Assembly (NCBI GenBank): GCA_964250215.1
Contig: CAXUEX010000083.1
Location: forward strand, 1-11,997
DNA from: DAIDJM01 sp964250215
GTDB taxonomy: Bacteria > Pseudomonadota > Alphaproteobacteria > Acetobacterales > Acetobacteraceae
Reading direction: 5' to 3'
DNA length: 11,997 bases
A program made the translations under genes and the position numbers. Shown here one piece after another: positions 1-5,726 of the stretch; the first letter of the stretch is position 1, and each line of letters opens with the position of its first letter. The notes under the pieces are model-generated. The model saw only the letters and a list, made by a program, of their open reading frames with translations. It was not told where the DNA came from and ran no database searches.

Positions 1-278
1 CAGCAGCGCGGTGCCGCTCGCCGGCACGGCAACGGCGTCGAAGCGGCGGATCTGGCTAACGGGTCACGGTCCCCCGAGACTGGGTATAAGCCCGGCGGCC
101 GGGCAACAGCTTGCGGGTGCAGTTCATTCGCCAATCAACCATTCGTCACTTGATCCGCTCGCCTCGACCTGCGAAATTGATCTTGCGCGCGAAACAACGC
201 GGCGGGCCTGAACTGCGCGGAGTTTGCACAGCTTCAGGTTGCGTAACTGTTCAAAAGCACAACTACGGGAGCTGTTTC
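1..278. other. Left-edge region without a confident gene
   Basis: I see no supportable gene here. The plus-strand reading frame starting near base 11 has no ribosome site and an implausible Arg/Thr-rich composition. A short GC hairpin is visible: gcccgg at 90-95 and ccgggc at 99-104, with a 3-nt loop. It could be the terminator of a gene lying left of the window. On the minus strand, the frame leaving the left edge (about bases 1-57) could be the first residues of a divergent gene, but too little is present to call it. The last 50 bases are AT-richer and probably carry the promoter of the gene at 279. TTGCAC at 224-229 is the best -35 candidate, without a convincing -10 partner. Confidence 0.4.
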
Positions 279-701
279 ATGAACAAGCTTAAGGCAATCG
301 GCTGCGGGCTCGCAGCCGCGGGTGCGCTGCTTTTCGTCGGCACGGCGCAGGCGGCGAGTTTTCCGATCACCTATGCGGTGAACGTAAAGACGAACTTCGG
401 GACCAAATTTACGGATTGCTTCAGCTTCGATGGCGCCGGCAACCTCACGGTGGCCGGCCTCGGCGTGCTCACCTATCGGCTGAAAAACTTCAACACGCAG
501 ATGTCGCAGTTCGGCGCGGTGCTGCCGGTGGCAACGGCGGCGACGATCGGCTTCGAGATCGAGTTCAACGGGGCGCTTTCGGACAAATCGGCCACCATTA
601 CCGGTAACGACGAAATCGGCGACAGCTACATCGTCACCGGCCGGCCGGCGAGCTGCAGCAGCAGCGCCAAGAGCGGCGGCGCATCCTACCGGCATCCGTG
701 A
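279..701 (+). CDS. Small secreted protein, unknown family (paralog A of a tandem pair)
   Basis: 140 residues, exported by a Sec signal peptide: MNKLKAIG, a hydrophobic stretch (about 11-20), then GTAQA with likely cleavage after Ala25. The mature part is about 115 residues, rich in alternating Val/Thr/Ile/Phe, and looks all-beta. Key segments are DCFSFDGA (46-53), LTVAG (56-60) and TGNDEIGDSYIV (108-119), ending in a Ser-rich SCSSS (125-129). The two mature cysteines (C47, C126) are kept in the neighbouring paralog and could form a disulfide. The ATG at 279 is chosen over the upstream in-frame ATG at 111 because GGGAG lies at 267-271 with a 7-nt spacer and because the signal peptide starts there. 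I do not recognise the family and assign no function. It is probably periplasmic or extracellular. Confidence 0.82.
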   Translation: MNKLKAIGCGLAAAGALLFVGTAQAASFPITYAVNVKTNFGTKFTDCFSFDGAGNLTVAGLGVLTYRLKNFNTQMSQFGAVLPVATAATIGFEIEFNGALSDKSATITGNDEIGDSYIVTGRPASCSSSAKSGGASYRHP

Positions 702-753
702 CGGGGCTGCACTTCGTAGGCTCGACAACGGAGTCGAAGTCCTGAATTCAGGC

Positions 754-798
754 AAAATCCGCCCGGGTAGAATCCGCTCGGGCAACATCTCGGGAGTC
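754..798 (+). repeat. Three degenerate ~15-bp direct repeats upstream of paralog B
   Basis: The stretch before the second paralog reads as AAAATCCGCCCGGGT (754-768), AGAATCCGCTCGGGC (769-783) and a weaker third copy AACATCTCGGGAGTC (784-798) that carries the ribosome site. The first two copies differ at four of fifteen positions. CCCG/CGGG segments could also pair as a weak hairpin (GCCCG 761-765 with CGGGC 779-783). Chance cannot be excluded. Confidence 0.35.
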
Positions 799-803
799 GT
801 TTC

Positions 804-1244
804 ATGAACAAGTTCAAGGCAATCGGAGCAGGCATGGCAGCAGCAGCCGTCGCGCTGTTCACCGGCACGGCGCAGGCCAATCTGAAGAAGCCGGTTACCT
901 ATCAGGTGACGGTGAAAACCAGCTTCGGCACCAAGTTCAGCGATTGCTTCAGCTTCGATGGCGCCAGCACGCTCACGGTCGCTGGCTACGGCACGCTGAC
1001 CTATGTGCCGAAGCTGTTCGGCCGTTCCAGCACCACGTTCGGCTCGGTGGCGCAGTTGGCGACGGCGCAGAGCGTGGGCTTCGCGCTGCAATTCAACGGC
1101 ACCGCGCTTGGCGGTGGAACCCAAGGCTATGCGCACCTGACCGGAAATGACGAGTTGGGTGACAGCTACATTGTCAACGGGTCGGCGGTTTCGTCGTGCT
1201 CCAGCAGTTCGAAAACCGCGCCGGGCGCGCTTTACCACCACTGA
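804..1244 (+). CDS. Small secreted protein, unknown family (paralog B of a tandem pair)
   Basis: 146 residues, clearly homologous to the protein at 279-701. Both begin MNK(L/F)KAIG, both have a signal peptide ending GTAQA (cleavage after Ala25), and both carry KT-FGTKF-DCFSFDGA, LTVAG, TGNDE-GDSYIV and a C-terminal SCSSS. Over the KT...LTY core (30 positions) I count 24 identities. Cysteines are C48 and C132, as in the paralog. Paralog B has a longer, Gly-rich loop (about 100-110) before the GNDE segment. The ribosome site GGGAG at 792-796, 7 nt before ATG, and the sequence between them resemble those of the first gene, so the duplication included the translation start. A strong hairpin follows the stop. 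Function unknown; probably periplasmic or secreted, with a beta-rich fold by inference. Confidence 0.87.
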   Translation: MNKFKAIGAGMAAAAVALFTGTAQANLKKPVTYQVTVKTSFGTKFSDCFSFDGASTLTVAGYGTLTYVPKLFGRSSTTFGSVAQLATAQSVGFALQFNGTALGGGTQGYAHLTGNDELGDSYIVNGSAVSSCSSSSKTAPGALYHH

Positions 1245-1264
1245 CCTCACCGGTCCGGTTGCGT

Positions 1265-1298
1265 AATCTGCGGCCCGTGTCCGCGCGGGCCGCAGATT
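1265..1298 (+). terminator. Perfect 12-bp hairpin ending the paralog pair
   Basis: AATCTGCGGCCC (1265-1276) is exactly complementary to GGGCCGCAGATT (1287-1298), with a 10-nt loop. It begins 20 bases after the stop of the second secreted protein. There is no proper T-run after the stem (TGCTC follows), so it is either a T-poor intrinsic terminator or an mRNA 3'-end stabiliser. It lies only 10 bases before the proposed TTG start of the next gene, which therefore must have its own promoter or rely on read-through. Confidence 0.75.
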
Positions 1299-1308
1299 TG
1301 CTCAAACG

Positions 1309-2238
1309 TTGACCCGGTTCGGCGCCACGGGCCAAATCTCGCGCGTGGATCAGGACGTAGCAGCGGCCGGCGGCTTTCTGCGCTGGCGACGGCGCCACGC
1401 GTTGCCGCCGGGCACGGGTTGCTTCAATTGCGGCACCGTGTTGCTCGGCCCGTGGTGTCACGCCTGCGGCCAGGCGGCCGAGGAGTTCCATCGCTCGGCG
1501 CACCATTTGGTAGGGGAGGCGCTGGAAAACTTCTTCCATGCCGACGGGCGGCTGTGGCGTACCCTGCCCGCGCTTCTGTTCCGGCCCGGCCAGCTCACGC
1601 GCAGCTACCTGGATGGCCATCGTGCGCCACAAATCCCGCCGATGCGGCTGTTCCTTATCGCCATGCTGCTGGTGTTCCTGGCGGGCGACCTGAATGCCGG
1701 GCTGTTCGGCCAGATCGGCCAGCCCGACGCGGCGAGCGTCGCCTCCGGCCAGGCGGAGCTGGCGCGCATGCGAATGCCCGCGCTTCCCGGCCTGGGCGAG
1801 GCGCTGACTGATTGGCTGCGCACGCATCTCGGCCGCGCGATCGCGCACCCACGGGCGCTGGTGGAAGGCATGGGCGAGTGGGCCCACCGCTTCGCATTCC
1901 TGGCGCTGCCGGTCTCCGCGCTGGTCTTGTCCGCCATCTTCGCGTTCCGGCGCGGTTTCGTGTTGTTCGACCATCTGATCTTCTCGATGCACTCGCTGGC
2001 GTTCGTAGGTCTGGTCGTAGCCGCCATGCTGCTGGCCCAGGCGGCGGGCGTCGGCAGCTTGGGCGTGCTGCTGCTGGTGGTGCCGGTGCATCTGTTCCGG
2101 CACATGCGCGGCGTCTACGCCACGGGCGTGCCTGGCACGCTGCTGCGGATGGGGCTGCTGTTCGTGCTGTCCAGCCTGGCCTTCCTGCTGCTGCTCGCCG
2201 CACTGGTGCTGATTGGCCTCGCTTCACTTAAAACGTGA
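1309..2238 (+). CDS. DUF3667 family zinc-ribbon membrane protein
   Basis: 309 residues from a TTG start. An N-terminal zinc ribbon has four cysteines, C38-x2-C41 and C50-x2-C53, within CFNCGTVLLGPWCHACGQ. It is followed by the segment typical of DUF3667 proteins, where FRPGQLTRSYLDGHR (91-105) leads to PPMRLFLIAMLLVFLAG (about 110-126), the first membrane span. Further hydrophobic spans lie at about 194-213, 227-246, 250-263 and 281-304. The zinc ribbon is expected on the cytoplasmic side. The molecular function of DUF3667 is not established. Start choice is uncertain: neither TTG 1309 nor the in-frame GTG at 1345 has a clear ribosome site, but the ribbon is retained with either. The gene stands alone between two hairpins. 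Confidence 0.85.
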   Translation: MTRFGATGQISRVDQDVAAAGGFLRWRRRHALPPGTGCFNCGTVLLGPWCHACGQAAEEFHRSAHHLVGEALENFFHADGRLWRTLPALLFRPGQLTRSYLDGHRAPQIPPMRLFLIAMLLVFLAGDLNAGLFGQIGQPDAASVASGQAELARMRMPALPGLGEALTDWLRTHLGRAIAHPRALVEGMGEWAHRFAFLALPVSALVLSAIFAFRRGFVLFDHLIFSMHSLAFVGLVVAAMLLAQAAGVGSLGVLLLVVPVHLFRHMRGVYATGVPGTLLRMGLLFVLSSLAFLLLLAALVLIGLASLKT

Positions 2239-2258
2239 GCGCAGCGTGAACCGCTTCT

Positions 2259-2279
2259 CGCCCGTTACGTTAACGGGCG
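2259..2279 (+). terminator. 9-bp hairpin after the DUF3667 gene
   Basis: CGCCCGTTA (2259-2267) pairs perfectly with TAACGGGCG (2271-2279) over a 3-nt loop CGT, 20 bases after the stop codon. No T-run follows. A second GC hairpin (CCGGGC 2283-2288 with GCCCGG 2294-2299) lies between it and the ribosome site of the next small gene, so part of this structure may belong to that gene's leader. Confidence 0.5.
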
Positions 2280-2316
2280 GAACCGGGCAGCGGGCCCGGC
2301 GCAACGGAGATCGGAA

Positions 2317-2457
2317 ATGCGTCTTTTCTCGACCGCCCTGGTGCTGGCTTCTCTCACGCTGGCGCTGGCTGCCTGCAACACCGTGGAGGGCGCCGGCCAG
2401 GATGTCTCCTCCGCCGGCCATGCCGTAACGGGCGCCGCTTCGGGCGCGCAGCACTAA
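2317..2457 (+). CDS. Entericidin A/B-like small lipoprotein
   Basis: 46 residues. A short signal sequence, MRLFSTALVLASLTLALAAC, ends in the lipobox LAAC, so Cys20 should be lipidated and become the N-terminus of the mature protein. The mature part, starting CNTVEGAGQDV and continuing with SSAGHAVTGAA, has the pattern typical of entericidin peptides: Cys-Asn-Thr, then small residues and Gly with an amphipathic spacing. Family members are cell-envelope lipoproteins. In E. coli the EcnA/EcnB pair acts as antidote and toxin in stationary phase, but in alphaproteobacteria single copies are common and their role is unclear. GGAGA at 2306-2310 with a 6-nt spacer fixes the start. There is no second, paired entericidin nearby. 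Confidence 0.85.
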   Translation: MRLFSTALVLASLTLALAACNTVEGAGQDVSSAGHAVTGAASGAQH

Positions 2458-2468
2458 CGATTGCAGCC

Positions 2469-2521
2469 CCGGCCGCGCCTTGCGCCTTTAGCGTATGGTC
2501 GCGGCCGGAGCCTGCTCCGGC
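2469..2521. terminator. Overlapping hairpins between convergent genes
   Basis: Two alternative stems overlap between the convergent stops at 2457 and 2523. One is CCGGCCGCG (2469-2477) with CGCGGCCGG (2500-2508), a 9-bp stem with a 22-nt loop. The other is GCCGGAG (2504-2510) with CTCCGGC (2515-2521), a 7-bp stem with a 4-nt loop. Both are perfect and work on either strand, so this is probably a shared bidirectional terminator for the entericidin-like gene and the small minus-strand gene. Neither side has a strong T-run. Confidence 0.55.
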
Positions 2522-2522
2522 A

Positions 2523-2717
2523 CTACAGCTTGCCGAAAGCGCGCAGCACCAGGAAGGTGGCGGCGCAGAAGCCCGCGGCCATGAACGGCAGAAGCACGGT
2601 TTCCGCCGGGATGTCGGACAGGCTTGCGAACCACCCCGCCAATACCTGGCGAGCGGATTGCGCATCGGCCCAATCCGGCGTCGGGTCGAAAACCGGGTTC
2701 GGGCAGGGATCGGTCAT
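2523..2717 (-). CDS. Small single-span membrane protein, hypothetical
   Basis: 64 residues. The N-terminal half is hydrophilic and Pro/Asp-rich (MTDPCPNPVFDPTPDWADAQ). A probable transmembrane helix follows at about 41-59 (VLLPFMAAGFCAATFLVL), and the tail RAFGKL is short and positively charged, which suggests the C-terminus faces the cytoplasm. AAGGA lies 8 nt before the ATG on the minus strand, a good ribosome site. It sits 95 bases downstream of glgA in the same direction, so it may be co-transcribed, although the AT-containing gap also leaves room for its own promoter. I do not recognise a family. Coding is supported by the ribosome site, the coherent topology and the hairpins just after the stop. 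Confidence 0.65.
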   Translation of the reverse strand: MTDPCPNPVFDPTPDWADAQSARQVLAGWFASLSDIPAETVLLPFMAAGFCAATFLVLRAFGKL

Positions 2718-2789
2718 TTTGACGGTCCTTCTTTCCGAGGCGGCTGGATTGCCGCGACCCGGCGAAGGTGCCGCCCAAGACGGTCAAAA
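2717..2789. repeat. Imperfect inverted repeat in the glgA / small-gene gap
   Basis: TTTTGACGGTC at 2717-2727 and GACGGTCAAAA at 2779-2789 are inverted repeats matching at 10 of 11 positions. The single mismatch is at the centre of GAC(g/c)GTC. They bracket the 95-bp gap, with the left arm starting at the first base of the 64-residue gene. Read on the minus strand, the right arm supplies a -35-like TTGACC (2787-2782). No good -10 is seen. This could be a pair of regulator half-sites or a large weak hairpin. Confidence 0.35.
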
Positions 2790-2812
2790 ATCCTTTAGGC
2801 CAATGTCAAACG

Positions 2813-4306
2813 TTATGAATTCGATGAGCGCAAAAGTGACCGGCAGAGCGCCGCATAGGCGTGGGCAGGCGCCTGCCACGACACGTCCCTGGTCATGCCG
2901 GCAAGCTGTAGGCGCTTCCACGCCGGCCGTTCCCTGAACACACTGAGCGCCCGTTGCAGCGCGGCAAGGAGTGGCGCGGCCTGCACCGGCGCGAACTGGA
3001 AGCCGGTTGCGGTTCCCGCGGCGAGCGTCTCCGGCGTGGCGTTCGTGACCGTATCGGCCAGCCCGCCCACAGCGCCGACGACCGGCACCGCGCCATAGCG
3101 CAGCCCGCAGAGCTGGGTAAGGCCGCAGGGCTCGAAACGCGAGGGCACCAGGATGGCATCGGCGCCGGCCTGGATGTGGTGCGCCAGGCTTTCGTCGTAG
3201 CCGATGCGCACGCCGATGCGGCCGGGATGAGCGGCTTGCACGTGCGCGAACCCGGCCTCCAGTTCAGCATCGCCGGAACCGAGCAGCACGAACTGCGCCC
3301 CAGCATCGAGCAGCATCGGCAAGGCTTGCAGCAGCAGATCGGAGCCTTTCTGGTGCGTGAGCCGGGTGATGGCGCCGAATAGCGGTGCGGCAGCGTCGGT
3401 GGCCAGTCCGAACTCGGTTTGCAGCGCGGCCTTGTTTTGCCGCCGGTAATCCAGCGTGGTGGCGCCGAAGCGGGCGGCGATGCGGGGATCGTGTTCCGGA
3501 TCCCATTCGCGCGTGTCGATGCCGTTGACGATGCCGTGCAGCACGGCGGCACGGCTGCGCAACAGCCCATCCAGCCCCATGCCACCCGGCTGCGTGCGGA
3601 TTTCGGCGGCGTAGGTGGGCGAGACGGTGGTGATGGCGGTCGCAAAATAGAGACCGGATTTGAGAAAACCTATGCCGCCGTAATATTCCACGCCTTCCAT
3701 CGCGAAGCTTTCGCGCGGCAACTCGAGCGGTTGCAGCAGGTTCGCCGGAAACCAGCCCTGAAAGGCGAGATTGTGCACCGTGAACACGCTGGGCACAGCG
3801 GCGCCAGCATAATGCAAATAGGCCGGGGCGAGACCGGCCTGCCAATCGTGCGCGTGCAGCACATCGGGGCGGAAGCCGGGCAGCGCGCCGCGCGCGATAT
3901 GGCTGGCTGCCAAACCCAGGGCCGCAAAGCGCTGCGCGTTGTCCGGCCAGTCCCGCCGGTCCGGACCGGTATAGGGATTGCCCGGGCGGTCGTAGAGGTG
4001 CGGCGCATCGAGCACCAGCAGATCGAGCCCGGCCGCGTGGCCGGCGAGCAGGCGCGCAGGGCCACCGAATATTTCGCCAATGCGATGCGTGGCGGCGGCG
4101 GCGAGCGTGGCGAGCACGGCGGGGTAACCCGGCAGCAGCGTGACAACGCGTACGCGCTGTGCGGCAAGCGCTGCCGGCAGTGCGCCCACCACGTCGGCAA
4201 GGCCGCCGGTTTTGATTAGCGGATAGGCTTCCGAGGCGACGGAGAGCACCGAGAGCGTCGGTATCGACTCCGGCGACCGGTAACCGGCGACCGGCGATCG
4301 GCTCAA
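2813..4306 (-). CDS. glgA: Glycogen synthase GlgA (ADP-glucose dependent)
   Basis: Cytoplasmic GT-B glycosyltransferase (GT5 family) that adds glucose from ADP-glucose to the non-reducing end of alpha-1,4-glucan. Visible signatures are KTGGLADVVGALP near the N-terminus (ADP-glucose binding), HAHDWQ, the TVHNLAFQG segment, LHGIVNGID, ITRLTHQKG opening the C-terminal Rossmann domain, and SRFEPCGLTQ with its catalytic-site glutamate. The gene lies directly after glgC. Start is uncertain. Homologues begin about three residues before LSVASE, where this frame has no ATG, GTG or TTG, and an ATA (4264-4262) stands in front of PTLSVLSVASE. I give the TTG at 4306, which overlaps the glgC stop as TTGA and adds about 20 residues (497 in total). 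The GTG at 4249 would give 478, close to the usual 477-480. The frame stays open further upstream inside glgC, but that part is not glgA. Confidence 0.93.
   Translation of the reverse strand: MSRSPVAGYRSPESIPTLSVLSVASEAYPLIKTGGLADVVGALPAALAAQRVRVVTLLPGYPAVLATLAAAATHRIGEIFGGPARLLAGHAAGLDLLVLDAPHLYDRPGNPYTGPDRRDWPDNAQRFAALGLAASHIARGALPGFRPDVLHAHDWQAGLAPAYLHYAGAAVPSVFTVHNLAFQGWFPANLLQPLELPRESFAMEGVEYYGGIGFLKSGLYFATAITTVSPTYAAEIRTQPGGMGLDGLLRSRAAVLHGIVNGIDTREWDPEHDPRIAARFGATTLDYRRQNKAALQTEFGLATDAAAPLFGAITRLTHQKGSDLLLQALPMLLDAGAQFVLLGSGDAELEAGFAHVQAAHPGRIGVRIGYDESLAHHIQAGADAILVPSRFEPCGLTQLCGLRYGAVPVVGAVGGLADTVTNATPETLAAGTATGFQFAPVQAAPLLAALQRALSVFRERPAWKRLQLAGMTRDVSWQAPAHAYAALCRSLLRSSNS
4270..4294. 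repeat. Short direct repeat at the glgC-glgA junction
   Basis: CCGGCGACCGG occurs twice, at 4270-4280 and 4284-4294, separated by TAA, with a further partial unit after it. It fills the stretch between the glgC stop and the first conserved GlgA residues, exactly where the glgA translation start should lie. It contains self-complementary ACCGGT and could fold. It looks like a small local expansion rather than a known repeat family. Confidence 0.5.
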
Positions 4307-5559
4307 AGTCGGTCGATCATGGCCTGCGTGATCAGGCAGATGCCGCTGCCGGTGCGGCGGAAGCGCGCGGCGTCGAGCAACGGATCCTCGCCCACCACGA
4401 GGCCCTCGGGAATGACGACGCCGCGATCGATGACCACGTTGCGCAAGCGGACGGAACGGCCGATATCGACATAGGGCAGGATCACGGCATACTCGATATC
4501 GGAATAGGAATTTACACGCGCGCCGGTGGAGAGCAGCGTGCGGCGAATGCGTGCGCCGGACACGATGCAGTTGCCCGAGACGAGCGAAGCGATTGCTTGG
4601 CCGCGGCGGCCCTTTTCGTCGTGCACGAATTTCGCCGGCGCGGTCATTTCGCTGTATGTCCAAATCGGCCAGATCTGATCGTAGAGATCGAGATCCGGTA
4701 CGGTGTCGGTGAGATCGATGTTGGCGGCGAAATACGCATCCACCGTGCCGACATCGCGCCAGTAAGGCTCGGTTTCCTTCGAAGAACGCACGCAGGAGCG
4801 CGAGAAATGATGCGCAAACGCGTGACCCTGGCGGACGAGTTCGGGAATGATGTCGCGACCGAAATCGTGGCCGGAACCGGTGTCGGCGGCATCAAGCCGC
4901 AGCCGGTCGTAGAGGAAGGCCGCATCGAATACATACACGCCCATGCTGGCGAGCGAAATATCGGGCTTCCCCGGCATCGGCGCCGGATCGGCGGGCTTCT
5001 CGGCGAAATCGATGATGCGGTCCGACGCGTCCACATGCATCACGCCGAAACCGGTCGCCTCGGCGCGCGGCACCTCGATGCAGGCAACCGTGACCTCGGC
5101 ACCTTGCTCCACGTGCTGCTGCAGCATCTGCTCGTAATCCATCTTGTAGATGTGGTCGCCCGCGAGCAGCACGATGTAGCGGGGCGCGTAATCCTCGATA
5201 ATATCAAGGTTTTGGAACACCGCGTCGGCGGTCCCCGCATACCATTTCTCTTCCGATACGCGCTGGCTCGCAGGCAGGATGTCGAAGCTTTCGTTGCGTT
5301 CCGGACGAAAGAAGTTCCAGCCGCGTTGCAAATGGCGGATCAGACTGTGCGCCTTGTATTGCGTCGCCACGGCGATGCGGCGAATGCCGGAATTGAGCGC
5401 GTTGGAAAGCGCGAAATCCACGATGCGTGTCTTGCCGCCGAAATACACGGCCGGCTTGGCGCGGACATCGGTAAGTTCCATCAGCCGGCTGCCGCGGCCG
5501 CCGGCCAGCACATAGGCCATGGCGTGGCGCGCATAGGGGCCGGGCGGAGCAGGGCTCAT
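4303..5559 (-). CDS. glgC: Glucose-1-phosphate adenylyltransferase GlgC
   Basis: Makes ADP-glucose and pyrophosphate from ATP and glucose-1-phosphate, the committed step of bacterial glycogen synthesis. 418 residues from ATG 5559. An N-terminal nucleotidyltransferase domain has GGRGSRL (20-26), the RAKPAVYFGGK stretch (33-43), WYAGTADAV (106-114), LLAGDHIYKMDY (131-142), FAEKPA (185-190; the Lys of this motif binds glucose-1-phosphate in the family) and LASMGVYVF (203-211). A left-handed beta-helix domain with VVIDRGVVIPEGLVVGE follows. The sequence is of Agrobacterium type, whose enzymes are activated by fructose-6-phosphate and pyruvate; this is known for relatives and inferred here. Start choice: the ATG at 5559 gives 13 residues before MAYVLAGG, the same as in the Agrobacterium enzyme, while ATG 5580 would add seven and has no ribosome site. 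It is followed directly by glgA. No branching or debranching gene is in the window. Confidence 0.95.
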   Translation of the reverse strand: MSPAPPGPYARHAMAYVLAGGRGSRLMELTDVRAKPAVYFGGKTRIVDFALSNALNSGIRRIAVATQYKAHSLIRHLQRGWNFFRPERNESFDILPASQRVSEEKWYAGTADAVFQNLDIIEDYAPRYIVLLAGDHIYKMDYEQMLQQHVEQGAEVTVACIEVPRAEATGFGVMHVDASDRIIDFAEKPADPAPMPGKPDISLASMGVYVFDAAFLYDRLRLDAADTGSGHDFGRDIIPELVRQGHAFAHHFSRSCVRSSKETEPYWRDVGTVDAYFAANIDLTDTVPDLDLYDQIWPIWTYSEMTAPAKFVHDEKGRRGQAIASLVSGNCIVSGARIRRTLLSTGARVNSYSDIEYAVILPYVDIGRSVRLRNVVIDRGVVIPEGLVVGEDPLLDAARFRRTGSGICLITQAMIDRL

Positions 5560-5612
5560 CCACCCCACGTGTAACGGCATCGCGAGGGGGTTGCCAGGAG
5601 CGGGTTTCGCCC

Positions 5613-5641
5613 TTGTCTCTTGCAGACGGCCGCGCCATAGA
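5613..5641 (+). promoter_or_regulatory. Candidate sigma-70-like promoter for the efflux operon
   Basis: TTGTCT (5613-5618) and CATAGA (5636-5641) are separated by 17 bases. Matches to the consensus are 4 of 6 at -35 and 3 of 6 at -10. The placement just before the palindrome at 5645-5665, and about 85 bases before the start codon, makes it plausible that a repressor bound there would cover the transcription start. This is a by-eye call. Confidence 0.35.
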
Positions 5642-5644
5642 GGT

Positions 5645-5665
5645 CTGACCGAACCGGTCGGTCAG
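5645..5665. promoter_or_regulatory. Perfect palindrome, candidate TetR-type operator
   Basis: CTGACCGA (5645-5652) and TCGGTCAG (5658-5665) are exact inverted repeats around the 5-bp centre ACCGG. The GACCGA / TCGGTC half-sites have the form often bound by TetR-family repressors of efflux operons. The site lies in the 167-bp region between divergent glgC and the EmrA-like gene, just downstream of a candidate promoter and 61 bases before the start codon at 5727. No regulator gene is present in the window, so the repressor would be encoded elsewhere. It could also be a leader hairpin in the mRNA. Confidence 0.55.
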
Positions 5666-5726
5666 CGGCTGGGAAAGAACCTGCCCCGGGCCGGCGCTTT
5701 CAGGCTTCAACCTGCCGGAGGCCAGC

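Noticed and set aside
11..211. Possible gene at the left edge on the plus strand
   Set aside because: No ribosome site and no recognisable motif; the frame is short and overlaps another random open frame. A partial gene leaving the left edge on either strand cannot be ruled in or out from so few bases.
279..1244. Toxin/antitoxin or defence pair
   Set aside because: The two genes are homologous to each other, both carry signal peptides, and neither has nuclease, DNA-binding or immunity-like features. A paralogous secreted pair explains them better.
234..1250. 338-codon minus-strand ORF covering both secreted paralogs
   Set aside because: It is antisense to two genes with signal peptides, ribosome sites and mutual homology. 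Its own internal repetition is explained by the tandem duplication, and its composition (Arg/Ala/Glu/His) is typical of GC-rich antisense frames.
1174..2103. 309-codon minus-strand ORF antisense to the DUF3667 gene
   Set aside because: Gln/Arg/His-rich composition and no motifs; the plus strand carries the zinc ribbon and membrane spans.
2279..2303. GGAAC (2279-2283) as a general stress (EcfG) promoter for the entericidin-like gene
   Set aside because: At the required 16-17 spacing the sequence is CGCA rather than CGTT, and the transcript would start inside or after the ribosome site.
4307..4663. In-frame extension making glgA a 616-residue protein
   Set aside because: This part lies inside glgC on the same strand in another frame, is Arg/His-rich and matches nothing expected for GlgA. 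The real protein starts near the glgC stop.
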